Positions 24,577 to 37,325 of a stretch of 64,000 nt of DNA are shown one piece after another (position 1 is the stretch's first letter; each line of letters opens with the position of its first letter). Made by a program: the position numbers and the translations under genes. Below the pieces are notes generated by a model. The model searched no databases. It was not told the DNA's origin and worked only from the letters and a program-made list of their open reading frames with translations. This DNA is from Ditylenchus dipsaci (Eukaryota; Nematoda; Chromadorea; Rhabditida; Anguinidae): contig SADC01001289.1 in assembly GCA_004194705.1 (NCBI GenBank), positions 1-64,000 on the forward strand. Reading direction: 5' to 3'.

Positions 24577-24946
24577 ACTAAAAGGTGTTCATGTAGCCAA
24601 AAAAAAAGTCTCAATCTAAGTCGCAGTCCGTGAACGAGCCATGAGATATGTTTGAGTTCATCCTAACTCACGCTGGCCTACCCTTGCCTACGCGTCGAAA
24701 ATCTTAAAAAAACACCCCCCCCCCCATTTGGTTGGATAGGGCCACATTTTTAATTAGCTTTTCATTATTTTTTTTAAATTTAATGAACTAAGGCGTCAAT
24801 AAGGATAAATAGAAAGTGAAAAAATTTTTCGAAGAAAGCAAAACAGTTGGTGTTACTAATAAAAATTGTTGATGATGGTCGCAAAAATAAATTGAAAAAA
24901 CTTCTGTTTTATGTGAAAATCACCTAGAAGCATTTTTAATAGGCTG

Positions 24947-25552
24947 TTGTTTTTTCGTCAGTCTAGAATCTGGGGAGTCGGTCGTTTCGCCCCCTGTTCA
25001 TTTCGCCCCCTGTATCGTTTCGCCCCCTGTATTGTTTCGCCCCCTAGTTCATTTCGCCCCCAAGTTCATTTCGCCCCTGTATTGTTTCGCCCCCAAAATT
25101 CATATTTATCCCCGAAATTCAAATTCGCGCCATGTACGCCGTCGAAATTGTGGTCGAACTCATATAAAGGGCTCGTATAACTCATATATAAAGGGTCAGC
25201 CCTATCCCGGACCATGTACCCCCAAAGGGTCAGCCCTTATCCTGGATCATGTACCCCAAAGGGCTTCCTATTGAAATAGGTTGCCTGCCGAAGGCAGGCA
25301 TGTAGAAATTCTAAAAAGTCAAAAAGTTCTCTGTTTTTTCTCTGTTTTATGTTACCTTGCCAATAAAACTTGTTTTCTTTGATCTCAATTTAATTCTGCT
25401 AATGACCAAACTAATGAAAAATCAATTATCGCTAACTTCGTGAACTAGGGGGCGAAACAATACAGGGGGCGAAACGATACAGGGGGCGAAATGAACTAGG
25501 GGCGAAACGATACTGGGGCGAAACGAACAGGGGGCGAAACGATACGTACCCA
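24947..25552. repeat. Inverted arrays of TTTCGCCCCCTG words
   Basis: Left array at about 24,980-25,097 repeats CATTTCGCCCCCTGTATCG-like units of 13-17 bp about seven times. The right array at about 25,438-25,552 is the inverted version (AGGGGGCGAAACGATAC) with about seven units. Between them, GGGTCAGCCCTTATCC and CCATGTACCCC phrases are repeated. No gene is supported. Confidence 0.8.
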
Positions 25553-28501
25553 GAATCTGGGCGAAAGCTATAATTGCTAGGCAAATGGAACAGATATATA
25601 TTTTTAACATGAAAATGTAATTGTTTTAAAGTTCCATATAAGCTTTTAATAGGTGTTTGGCTTACATTGTTCAATTAAAATGCATTGTCCATAGAAAACA
25701 GAAAATGGCAAAGTTTGTTATTGTTTTGTTTGATTGTGCTTTTTTTCTTCTTCTTTAAAATAAAAAGAAAATAGACTTATTCTGTGAGTTTATTAATACA
25801 GAAAAATAATTTTATTAAAAATAATTATTAAAAAATGATCTTAATTTATTTACGGTCAAACTTCTATACAACGGCACCCCAAAAGTTTAGTTCCGCATGG
25901 GATCCGATACTTTTTTATACCGTGTTTTTATTTTTTTGCCAAGTCTGCTTCAACAGTCTAGTTTTTGAAAGTAAAGATTCTTTTAAAAATCTGATTTTAA
26001 CGATTAACGTTTTTCAGAAATCAAATATCGTGTACTCCAAACAAGTAAAACGTTGATACGGACAACCTTTTTGCAAATAGGGTGTCGTTATACCGACGTT
26101 TTACTTTTTTAGAGTAAAATTTTTTTTCATTTTCAACCGGAATCCTCGCGACTTTCAGGGCTACACTGTCAAAACAGACTTTGAAAAAAAAAGTTTAAAA
26201 TTGTAGGACCCGAGGCGGGAACGAACTTTTAAGAGTGCCGGTGCATGAAGTACTGACTGTATTTATTAATATTTATTCTGTTTTTTTATTTGTTAATATT
26301 TTTAAAATATATTTTTCAAAACAAACTTTTCGGCCTTAATACTAATAATCAAAATTCGAAGAATTGCTCTGACAAAAAAGATGTTGACGAGTGGATGACT
26401 GAGCGCAGAGATTCATAGACGCAGTCAAATTGCGATATCAATAATTTTACTTCTTTTTAATACGTGATTTTGGGGTTTGTAATCTTCATTCAATTTGCCA
26501 TTTTCAAGGAAAAATGTGTAAAAGTTTTTGACTGCAAAACTGGCGCGCAAAATCGGATCGTAGAGTCCCATCAAAAGCATTTGTCTGGACACAAGTCTAA
26601 GCAGACCAGTCAGAAAAAAGAATAAGTTAAGCTTAGACTAGATAATGTGGCTGAAAAATACAGACTAAGAAATTCTGGATTTTGCGTGGAAGATTTTTAA
26701 TCGAGGAAACTGATTCAAATTTTTTACAAAAATTCAATGATTAATCAATAAAGAAAATAATAAATTTTTATCAAATTAAAAAGGCTAAAGTAAACCCTAC
26801 GCAATTCAATCGACTTAGCTTGGGGGACCAAGGCAAACTTTTTTAAATGTTTAAACCAAACCAGGGGAGTTCGGTTTACAGTAGCTTTATGGGGGGGGGG
26901 CTGCGGGGGCGGTTATTCTTATATTCCAGCAGTTTTTTTGATGGCGGAGGAGTGGTAGTTTTTAAGACTTTCGCCAAAAAAAATTGTGTCGAGTGGGTGG
27001 CGTAGGGTGTAAGTGCTCTAAGACAAGATTTAGCAAAGGTATTTCCCCGCATTTTTACAACTTTTATAACTCTGCTGTGAATATATTTGTTTATATTATA
27101 ATTAACACGAAAAGCGGTCTTTTTATACATTTCCTAAAACATAGCTTGCTTAGAATAATGACATTTAAATTCACTCAATGGGAAAAAAAATTCTATTATA
27201 GTCACACACGATACATCCACTTACTAGGTCATTCGCTGGTATTTTGGTTTGGGATCTGTGGGATGAAAAAGCTCGGTTATGCATACTTTTCCGATTTTTT
27301 TCACCCACCGTAAATGCCGAGTTGTTTTAGTACGTAACTTTCGGGTTTCTTTAACAAATTTACTAATCTTTTTTTTCAAAGTGGTTAGTCAATCATTTAA
27401 AATGATTGCCTCGGTTAGGAATACTTTTTCGATTTTTTCACCGACTTTAAACGCTGAGTTGTTTTGGTAGGTTGCTTTCTGGTTTTTTCAACCAATTTTG
27501 CTAATTATTTTTAAGACCAAACAAGTTAGATACAGTCGACTCTTCCGCAAACATAATGGCAAAAAGTTCGTTTCCGCCTTGTGTACGACACTCTTTTCAA
27601 CGTAAAATCCCAGCGCCACCCCCCCCCTCCAAAGAGTATTTTTCTCTAAGCGTCCTATTTTGGGTTCCTTGATTTTTTGAAGTTTTCTTTTTTGCAATGT
27701 GTTGCGTGCTAACTTAGGCTCAGGTTTAGGCTTTGGCCTTATAGCTAAGGCTTAGGCCTTAGGCTTAGATGAAAAAAGTTAGCTTAGAGAAAAATACTCT
27801 TTGCATGGGGGATGCACTTGGGTTGCTGTCTTTCTTCAACCCAATTTTCAAACTCTATTTTCTTTTTTAGACAATCGGTCTAAAATATCGCAAGGATTCC
27901 AATTTTTCCTATCATTTTTGCAAATGAAAAAAGCTCTGGGATTTCAAGGGCAGACTCTCTCGTTAACATAAAGCCCTGCGCCAAAATTTCGAAAAGCCTG
28001 GCGCTGGCGCCTTTTTCCGGAACGTGCAAGTATGCTTACAGACATGATGCTTTTTAACTTTTTTGTAAAAAAAATTTTGTATTGCACGGAGAAGTCGCGA
28101 GCTTCCCTTGTGAGGTCGAGAAGAACGAATATAAAGTAATCTCGTCCTTCCAGCATGTCTGCATGGATTTTCGAGGATTCTGAACTGCCACCTTATATTT
28201 ACCTACGTATGCGTACCCAAGCTTATGTAGATGGTTAGCCTCGGTGACTAAGGCTCTTTTTTTGCTTTATTTCAAACAAAGATAACCTAGAAGTGCATGA
28301 AGGTCTGTAATTTTTCGTTACAAAAATCCGAAAAATACTTAATTAAAATATTTGAACCGGAAACTTAGTAATCTGAATTTAGATTACATAAAACGGGGGG
28401 TGAATAACAAATTACGTGAGAGTCTAGTCATCAAATAATTATGTTTAATCCAGATTTAACTTCTAAATATTTTGTTCTTGCACTTATAATTTATATTTAG
28501 A
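25553..28501. other. Non-coding stretch before the receptor gene
   Basis: No gene is supported. Positions 25,851-26,261 form a pogo-like element: TACGGTCAAACTTCTATAC at the left, GTACTGACTGTA at the right, with internal GGGAACGAACTTTT. Positions 26,870-26,960 hold a poly-G/poly-C repeat. Positions 27,533-27,960 hold degenerate repeats, including a GTCGACTCTTCCGC start and a run of GGCTTAGG words. An upstream exon or promoter for the receptor gene cannot be placed. Confidence 0.4.
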
Positions 28502-31500
28502 ATGAACGACTACTTATTCCACCACGAAGTTTACCAGGAACGCTACAATTGCAGTGCTCTAACCGAAGCTGAATGGCTACTGAGAGGCCAAAAACATGAA
28601 TATTTCGGAATATTTAGCATTGTTTTGGGTTGCTTTCAACTCGTAAGTTTATTTTTTATAGACCAAAATCTTCACTGGATGGCAATTTTTATTTATCATG
28701 GTACTAGTGCCATTGGCACCAACCACCCCAGCCCCCCCCTCGCCGCCACTTCAGTTTTCCATATGGCGAATTCGGCACAATAATTCGGGTAGCAAATGTC
28801 TATTAAATGCCTATTGAAATTTCTTTTTACCACGCGAAACATGTGATAGTCTGTCCTAACATACGCTATTCAATCCTTGCCTATGCCTAAATATGGTAAA
28901 ATATCCAAAAAACCCTAAATGCCTAAAAAAGACCATCTAACATTAAAAAAAATTCAAGTCCAAAAGTATAGATTTTTGCATCGGAAACTGTTTATAAATG
29001 TTTCTTCTTTGTGTTAAGCATAAAAAAGTAGCTTAAGATATGTTTTTGGGCCACCTTTCAAAAAAAATTTAAGTGGGTGAGGGCGGGTCCAATGGCACTA
29101 GTACTTTTATCATTATATCGTCTTTAACATTTTAAAGTCAACTGATTTTGAGACCGCCCGTGAAAAAAGTGTTTCAGGGATTTTTGCAGAGATTTGGGCC
29201 TATAAATTTTGTTTACATATTGCGCGAAAAAATTGCGACATAGCGTCTATGCGTTAAAATTAGAAAATCCTAAATCAAAGTGGATTGCCAATTTTTGAAT
29301 TCCCGTCTGATTCACGCTCGCCAATTAAATTTTGCATTATTTCCACCCATATTACTTCCACACACAAAATCACGCAAGAAATCTAATTTCGCTTTGAAAA
29401 AGATTGAACTTTCATAAAAAATCGCAATTTTTTATCTAGCGTATTAAACGGTTGAAATTTTTAATTTATTTACATTTAAAACCCGTTTTTATAATGCAGT
29501 CTTGAAAAATGAATTTTAAAAAAGTTAGAAAATATGGAAACTTTAAATAAAAAAAAGTTTTCAACACAGAAAGTTGCCTTAGTCCCCAAGCTGATTTTTT
29601 TGCCTTTTTTCTCAGTTTTCACAATTCTATTTTAAAAAGCGGTCAAACTTAAGAAAAAAGCAAACATATTTTTTTCAAAGATTGAAAAAAAATTGCACCG
29701 CAATTTTTCACAATAACTTCATGTTGTTCAGATGTTTTATCTACCATTCTTTATTACCATGCTAGAGCCTCAGCTATTCGTACTGTCTTGCTACAAACTT
29801 ATGTTTTTCCTCGGATTTGTGGACATTCTGACTATCATTATAGCGTCAATTGTCAGCGGCTACTTAATGATCCAAGGAGCTGTATATTGCAGGTCTTTCA
29901 GCTTCAAAATCCGAAAATATATAAAAAACGAAATATTTTTCAGTCATCCTACACTTAACTTTTGCGCAGGAGCATTTGGATTAGGTAAATACTTTTTTTT
30001 TTAAATTTTGTATACTAACTAAAATGCTTCAGCCACCTGGCTCGGTTCCTGTTATACCTGTATGCTGTTAACTATTAATAGGTGCACGGATGTCTATTTT
30101 CCACACATTTCTCGTGCCTTATTCAATGGTTGGCGCACTTGGGTTTGGATAGGTATTCCGGCAAGCATTATGTTCTATGTAAGTCTATTGTGAACTAAAA
30201 CTAATCATGTAAAATACACTTGTGTTCTCAAATTTCCATATTATATTTTCACTAACAATCGGAGACTTGTACAATTATTATATAACATTCGATAGCTTGA
30301 CTGTTTGGCGTCGCACCTCCAAAATACGTTTTTTTTATTATTTTTTAATTTCCTTTTTCATTTTTTTGGTCAAAAACTTTCCATAATATATGTCTCATGT
30401 TCAGTTCCATAGTATAGAAGATCTCCGACTCCTTATTTATTATTCAATAGCAATGTTTTGGTACCGATTAGTACTAATGAGTACCAATGTGTTAAAAGTG
30501 ATATTTTTACATTTGTGATGGCAGTTGGCAGATGCCAGTTGTGTGCTGTTGATTGTTAGATTACCGTATTTTCTTTAATAAGGATGCCGGCCCCTTATTT
30601 TCTAAATGCCCGAAAATCGGAAAAATTTCGGGTCGATCTCAATATTTTGGGGTGAAAACCCAAAATCCAAAAAGCTTTGAGAGTTAAGAAAACGCAATAT
30701 ATTGCAACCGGCTTTACACAATATTTGGGTGAAAATCCAAAATATTCATTCTGGCCTGGGATGTAGGTCTTCAAAATCGAGGGGGCCGCCTTATACATGC
30801 AGCAAAAATGATTATTATAAACGATTTAAATTCTTGGGTGCAACGGTCAACAGCAGAAGTACCGAAATCAGGAAATCACTTGTTATTACACAATCTTCAG
30901 TGCAACTTTTTCATAGACCCTATTTTATTTTTCGGGAAAAAAGCATTATGGATGTAATTAAGTTGTTGCCCCTGAAGTCTGAATTCTCGCCCTGTTTTTC
31001 TAGTCAATTTTTTTAAATCATTGCATCAATGATTTGTGCTTTAGTATTGGAAATCGTTTTCGCAATTTAAAGGGGCATGACCGTGCGTTAAGGCGCGAAC
31101 CATCAGTTTTTTCGAATTTTTTCGAATCGTCCCATTTTTCACTCGTTCTGCGTCAAATCTGATATACATGACCTTATAATGCTTTTAAAAACTAGACAGA
31201 AAACTTAAAAAATCTAGACGAGAATGAATGTAAAAATTTATCAAGAAAGAAAAGAATTGCTGGTTCGCGCCTTTTCTCCCCATCGGGCACGATCATGCCC
31301 CTTTAAATGATTGGTTGTATCAAAAATTTTGCAGCAATCCAGATTTTTTTTTCAAAAAAGAGGCGAGAATTCAGACTTTAGGGCAACATTAATAATTCGA
31401 TTTTATTAATATAACGTAGGTAGCAATAACGAAGGTATATCAAAGTAGGTAAGTGGTGAGAAATTTCTGTCGAATATGCTCAAGATAGCAATATCTCAAC

Positions 31501-32914
31501 CCCTAGCAATTATTTCGATTAGATCTCAACAGACTCGGATTCAGGATAATATTTTAGTACTAGGTGGACTGGCGCCTTACAGGCGCCTAATCACTAATCA
31601 CAGGCGCCTTTTCAAAAATGATTTCGAAAAAAAATTCCTAAAAGTACCAAAAAAACCCAAAAAACCCCGCACGACCAACCTTAAAATTGCATCTCGTCTC
31701 CGGGGTGTCGGCCAAATGAGCCGTGCAATAGCTCAAAATGTAGCCAAGAGTACGCCCTACACGGGACCGGTGAGCTTTTCCGGCTTTGTTACAAAAACCC
31801 CCGAAAAAATTCCATTGTATTCAAATAAGTGCCCAAAAAACCCAAAAAATCCTGCACGACCAACCTTAAAATTGCATCTCGTCTCCGGGGTGTCGGCCAA
31901 ATGAGCCGTGCAATAGCTCAAAATGTAGCCACGAATTCGCTCTACACGGGAACGGTGAGCTTTCCCCGACTTCGGTACAAAAAACGCAAAAAAAATACCG
32001 AAAACCAAAAACGTGACGGAATGACAGAGAATCATAGTCCAAATACTATATAGAGATATGGATTGACTTTTTGAAAAGTTTTACCGGCTAAATTAATAAT
32101 TTTATATTAATATTACGTGATAATATTTATGATAAAAAAAACAATTTTGTTCAGGTTACTATGTACGCACCAGTAATGACTTTCAACTCAAAGTAGGTTC
32201 ACAAAAATTGTTTTCCTGTCAACAAATTCTTTTTTTAGCTACATGGCCTGGTTTTTCGACCCCTACATTGGCATGGATGATATTGTTCCGCATGATCCCC
32301 TCTATTACACTTCCAAAATGCAGTCTTTTAGCAATGTGCTGACCATAATTGTTCTTTTTGTCGGCAATGCATTTCTCTTCTACTATGTCCATTCCAAAAC
32401 AGCCAAGGCAACTGGTGGATCCAAAATGAAGAAGCAATTTGCTACTCAGGTGTTTGTAATTTGTTTTCTGGTCATGAGCACAGCTTCAATCTACACTTAC
32501 ATGCAGTATTTCTCCGCTCCAAAATGGCTGATAATCATTGCATCAATGAGCTTTTGCTTTAGTAGTGGTAAGCAGTAGAGATGGAAGACGTTCAAGACGG
32601 GACGCCCCGTCCCGGAGGGTTTTTCGGGGTTTCATCAGGTCCCAGATCTAGTTCCGGAACTTTTTTCAAAATTTTTTGTCCCGTCCCGGAATAGGCCATC
32701 CTCCATCTCTAGTCAGAAGCTTAAAAAGTTGGATGGTTGGATATATCAAAGCTTTGCAGGAGCCCAGCCTTTTACTTACTACTTTTTGAACCCAAGCATC
32801 AGAAAGGCCGCCATCAGATTGTTTTGTAGATGGAAGAAACACAGAGGAAGCGTAGAAATAAACGCTACTACGCCAAGTGAAAAAAATGCTAGTAAAAACA
32901 ACAACACTGCTTAA
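28502..32914 (+). CDS. Serpentine receptor class T (Srt) seven-TM receptor, exon broken by a transposon
   Basis: Putative nematode chemosensory receptor of the Srt family, acting in the plasma membrane. Exons: 28,502-28,642; 29,732-29,892; 29,944-29,984; 30,033-30,178; 32,155-32,192; 32,239-32,575; and 32,720-32,914 with stop. All phases agree up to 32,575. Family marks in order: YNCSALTEAEW near the N-terminus; LSCYKLMFFLGFVD; GAVYCSHP; NRCTDVYFPHI; TFNSNYMAWFFDP; and a late GAQPFTYYFLNPSIRK before a basic tail. About seven hydrophobic segments fit the family. The intron 29,893-29,943 is only 51 bp. A 136-bp hAT-like element lies at 32,576-32,711; leaving it and one 8-bp duplication out, the frame runs straight from FSSG into LDGWIYQSF. 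No ordinary splice choice found here bridges it in frame, so this copy may be a null allele. The start at 28,502 is the first in-frame Met before YNCS; an upstream exon is not excluded. Confidence 0.85.
28698..29105. mobile_element. Short inverted-repeat element in Srt intron 1
   Basis: Left end ATGGTACTAGTGCCATTGG followed by a C-rich run; right end is the inverse, GGGCGGGTCCAATGGCACTAG. It lies in the first intron of the receptor gene. Non-coding. Confidence 0.6.
31069..31314. mobile_element. AAAGGGGCATG-ended foldback in Srt intron
   Basis: 246 bp with left end AAAGGGGCATGACCGTGC and right end GCACGATCATGCCCCTTT; both arms continue with GGCGCGAACCA and its inverse. It lies in the long Srt intron 30,179-32,154. 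Same termini type as the elements at 35,751, 37,326, 38,049 and 41,949. Confidence 0.8.
31640..31990. repeat. Two-copy tandem repeat, period about 185 bp
   Basis: Two near-identical blocks of about 150 bp, beginning GCACGACCAACC at about 31,668 and 31,853, each carry the phrase CTCCGGGGTGTCGGCC and end near an ACACGGGACCGGTGAGC-like stretch. Open frames across them are a by-product of low stop-codon content. They lie in the long Srt intron. Confidence 0.75.
32576..32711. mobile_element. hAT-like element inserted in a coding exon of the Srt gene
   Basis: 136 bp with ends TAGAGATGGA and TCCATCTCTA, flanked by 8-bp copies GTAAGCAG and GTCAGAAG (6 of 8 match). The interior repeats CGGGACGCCCCGTCCCGG-type words. 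Insertion into exon sequence is inferred because the Srt frame runs uninterrupted once the element and one target copy are left out. Confidence 0.8.
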
Positions 32915-35750
32915 AAAGCAATACTTTTATATATTCTGTTTTATAAACAATAAAATATTAAAGTCAACTTAATTTTTTTGCCGCTCAAAAATGTTAAAAA
33001 AGTGCACAAAGTGCACAATATGACCTTCGCCCGAAAACCACTCCTAAGGCATCTAAACTATAGAGAACATGTTTTTTAAAATGGAAAAAAATTCCACCTA
33101 TTCCATCAATAAAATACATTCATTTTCAGTGGAATTTCAAAAATTTTAGAATTTAAAGTTAACTTTTTTATTATTTCAAAAATGACTTAAAAAATGACAA
33201 AGTAATAAACACATAAAAAGTAGGTATTATAAATAGTTACACATATCTGTTAAGGCACTGCTGCTTCTAAAAAGTTCAGAGATAAAAATGAAACTTTTTG
33301 TTGGCATTTCGCTTTCAACAGTCTAACTGGGTACAAGCTGTTTGATCGCCAACAAAATTGATCGCCAGCATATTAAAACTAGTTTTCCGATCTTAATTGT
33401 TTTTAATTTTTCTAGAAGTTTGATTAGCAAAAGGTAGCCATAATGTCAGCTACATTTTGGTACTAAAACGTCTAGGAAAACTGGGAAACTTTAGATCTAA
33501 ACTTCTAAAAGCGCGCACTCAGTGATAAAAAACGTGTCGGAAATCACGGAGTGAGCGCTTTTTAAAGTTTAGATCTAAATTTTTCAGTTTTTGTAGAAGT
33601 TTCAGCTGACTTTCAGGCCTAACATTTGGTATAAAAAATAAAGATCTGAAAACTAGTCTTAATATCCTGGCGACCAATTTTATGGGCGATCAAACGGCTT
33701 GTACCCCTCTAATTATTACACATGATACGAATTTCGACGCTACTGTCATATAACCTCCCCCCCAAAAGCTACGGTAATATAAACCCCCCCCCCCCAAAAA
33801 TCGACTTTTTAGGAGTGTCCAAAAACCATTTTCATACAATAATTTTGCCATAATAGGACCAGAAAAGCAATTTAAAAAGGAATATGGGCTGTATTGGGAG
33901 GGGAAGGGAATATTACAGGGCCACTTTTTTTAGCTGCTTTACCATGTTTTTCAACTCGGGCCGTGGCAAAAATAGACTCTATATGCATTTTACGATCAAG
34001 TGTACTTCTCGGAATCATGTCTAAGGTAAGTGCGTGCGCGCATCTCTGACTCTCAAGACCCCTGCGCCCCCTTCGGGGGCGCAGGGGCTTGGAGTTGAGA
34101 TGCGCACACCCACATACCTTAGACGCAAATCACTCGAAAGCGACTCTGGGTGCATGAACAAACATGCACACCAAAATTATTTATGCGGTAGGCCCAGTAT
34201 TCAAAACTATGTTCAACATCTTTGCTTTTTCGCCGAAGAGCATTTCTCCTCGTTGTACAAGGCCGGGCCAGAGGCCCAGGATCCAAAATTTCAGCCTAGC
34301 ACTCAAAAAGTGCTAGGACAATGTGTAAACCGCGAGGTCCACCCGCTGATCTGCTTGGTCCATGAAAAGTCATCATACTTATGCCTGCACCACAAGTTCC
34401 TGGGTTTGAAAGTACCCTTAGACGCTTAGCAAATTGATACTCTGAGGATCCCGACCATCTCGAAAAGTTGCCCCTGTATTATTCCCTTCCCCTCCCAATA
34501 CAGCCCGCAATCCCACCATTTAAATTGCTTTTCTGGTCCTTTTATGGCGAAATTATTGTGTAAAAATGGTTTTTGACCATCCCTAAAAAGTCGGTTTGGG
34601 GGGGGGTTATATGACAGTAGGTCGATTTTGGGGGGGGGGGAGGGAGTATATTACAGTAGCGCCCGAATTTCTATCTTTATGAAAAGATTATATCTCAGAC
34701 ATATGTCTACGAAAATACATTTTTGCATCATCTATTGGAAAGCGCTGAACCAACGCTACAATATAAATGCAGTCGACGGTTAATATTAGAGCCCCCTCAA
34801 GTTCGTTCCGACCTAAGTTCCGACACTTTTAAAACCTCATCTCTGAAATGTTTTGCCAAATGTGATTGGACAGTCTAGTCGGAAATATCACAAGGCTTCC
34901 GATTTTGCCCAGGGGGGGGGGGTTTTGGTTAGTATCTTATATAGAGCGTCGACTGTATTACCGATATTTTTTGCCTGCACAAGTTTTTTACTTTTAACTT
35001 GTTTTAACTGTTAGTCAAAAAAATGCTCTGCAAGATTTTATATTGGGTGTCTCTTTTCTTTTACAATTCTTGGAAATATTTAAATATATTTAAATATCTT
35101 CAAAAAAGCCAATATCTTATTTTAAAGAAGGGATTCGAGGCTACAAAATAGTTGATTGCAAAAAAGTTTTCAAAAGATATTTAGTGACTAACAAGCAGCT
35201 TTCGGGTATTTCAATTTGTTGCAGCTACTGCGAATTCTCTATTGAAAGATCATGTTCACCCGTTGTAAATAGTTACCTAAATTTAACCAAATTAACCAAA
35301 AATTTTCCTAGTCATTGTTTTTCTGTTCGGATTTTTTAACTTGGTCTCTAACAAAACAAGGCCTAGAATTTAATTTCAGGTGTAGTTTTGTTCGCAACAC
35401 AATCAAAAAATTCGTAAGTAAATCCAACGATCAGGAAAAAATTTTAATTGGCGGGGACCATTTAGAACGCGTGAGCGTGGTCCTTTAAACGCCATTTTCT
35501 GATAAACTTTTAGGACCTATATAAATTTGGAACCGAAAATTTTGAGATTGACACATAACCTTTTCAGATTTTTGGGGGTGTGAAAATTATTAAGCGCCAA
35601 TGAGGAATATGAAAAATATATGGTAAATTGTTCTGATGAGAATGTTAATAAGAGTTTGACGGTATTGGGAATGGCGGTATACCTCAAAACTTTTGGCGGT
35701 ATACCTCAAAACTTTTAGTAAAATTTTATGCTACTGATATAAAGGTTCTT
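32915..35750. other. Intergenic stretch dominated by a poly-C foldback
   Basis: No gene is supported. AATAAA lies at 32,949, shortly after the Srt stop, and could be its polyadenylation signal. Positions 33,735-34,665 are a foldback with arms of about 190 bp carrying runs of C (left) and G (right) and a unique centre. A degenerate pogo-like element lies at 34,769-34,957. Positions 35,318-35,480 hold a repeat related to one near 47,850-48,010. Confidence 0.55.
34034..34128. other. Strong G/C hairpin with a TTCG loop
   Basis: Near-perfect inverted repeat: GCGCATCTCTGACTCTCAAG on the left and its near inverse CTTGGAGTTGAGATGCGC on the right, closing on CCCCTGCGCCCCC-TTCG-GGGGGCGCAGGGG. It is the centre of the poly-C foldback at 33,735-34,665. 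The open frame across it is considered incidental. Confidence 0.75.
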
Positions 35751-37324
35751 AAAGGGGCATGCCCACGCCAATAAGTCTCATTTCAAATGTTTGAATTCCC
35801 GGGCGCCAGTTTTTCAGATGAAGACAAAATAAATTTGAATTTGTTTCTCATTTCAAAATTTTTTATGGTATCCTTCTAGTCGTCTCAGGCCTTGCACAAA
35901 ATGGTAAGGAATAAAAAATTATTCCTTTCGTGCCATTTTGTAGCTGAGCTCTAACTGTGAGACATGTTTCTTTTTGTCGCCCTTCTTGTTTACCCTGTTT
36001 CGTATAAAATGTGGTCGTTGTGAACGTTTCTTGTTCAATGCTTGTTTTGGCTTGATGCTACGGTAAGGCTAAGTCCCCAATGAGTGAGCGATTTCTTTTG
36101 ACTTGTTTAGGCGGGAACGGCTGTAGATTTTTTTCTCGGCCGAACTTTTTTTTCTGTTGGTACCATTTTGTAGATGAGATTTAGGGCTACAAAATAAAAT
36201 TTTTTCCAGCCACATATCGCTGAAAAAGTCTTGATAAAATGCGTTTATTTGCACTCTACATCTCACTGAATGAGTGCAATGTAGAGTGCGACGTAGAAAG
36301 CAAATAAACGCATTTTTATCAGAAAAAATTCAGCGATACGTGGCCCAAATTTTTTTTAATTGCGTAGCCCTGCATCTGAGCTAGAAAATGGTACCAACAG
36401 AAAAAAAGTTCGGCCGAGATAAAAATTCACAGCTGTTTTTTGCAATTTACATCGCACTCTACATTGCACTCATTGGGGGCGCGCCTTAAGAGTAGGATTT
36501 GTATTGTTTTGAGGTTTATTTCGCTGATCTGCACATTCAAAATCTCAATCGCTGGACAAAATGGTTGGCCTTTAGGTCGTTTTATCGGTGGATGGAGTTC
36601 ACATTGGCTCAGTTAAAAACTACAAGGTGATTTCTTCAAGGATTTAAGTTTTTGTGAGTGTTATGTAAGCGGGTTTCATAGCGCTGCGTGAGTCAGCGAT
36701 GAAAACAAATTTTCTCGCCAAGAAACTCACAAAGTCAAAAAGTGCAAGTAAGTTTATCCCTGCGAGGGGTTGAGGGTTCTATTAGGGCAGTTCGGAAAAT
36801 TCAAACACTTGGCTACGTTTTTTCTTACACTTTTTCATTGATAAAGTAATTTGTTGCGTTTTCGGTATCGGTATTCCGTTTTTCAAAGCCTAAGACAATC
36901 ATCAAAAAAGGCTGAGGTACTTTAATCTTTTAACATGGCAAAAAGGAGTGTCAGAAGGCAGAAGCCTAAAATCCAAAAAACGACACTTTGGATAGCGAAA
37001 ATATGAATAGGGCAAATAGTCAGAACGCCAAAACAAGAGATGACTAACACGTGCTGTGCAAGAAACGTAAAATCCAGCATTTTCAAGATGAGAAACCAAA
37101 AATTTTAAACCGATACTCGTTTTGCCCCTACAATTGGGTATTGCTGAACAAGATGATAAGTGTTACGGAAAAAAAGATCGCAAACTGTGAGACGACTAGA
37201 GAAACACGATAAGAACGTTTGAAATGAAAAGCAAATTCAAATTTATTTTGTCTTCATCTGAAAAACTGGTGCCCGGAAATGCAAACATTTGAAATGAAAC
37301 TTATTGGCGTGGGCACGCCCTTTC
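35751..37324. mobile_element. 1.6-kb foldback, AAAGGGGCATG ends
   Basis: Terminal arms of about 130 bp: left AAAGGGGCATGCCCACGC, right GCGTGGGCACGCCCTTTC, with matching inner AATAAGTCTCATTTCAAAT. Nested inside at about 36,075-36,475 is a second inverted repeat with arms of about 185 bp (phrases CGGCCGAACTTTTTTT and CACTCTACATCGCACTC). No transposase was recognised. It directly abuts the element beginning at 37,326. Confidence 0.8.
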
Positions 37325-37325
37325 A

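Noticed and set aside
24980..25674. CRISPR-like short direct repeats
   Set aside because: Units are degenerate, spacers are not unique sequences of uniform length, arrays are inverted copies, and the genome is eukaryotic.
34034..34429. 131-codon open frame
   Set aside because: It spans a G/C hairpin in the centre of a poly-C foldback and has no conserved motif, start context or splice signals.
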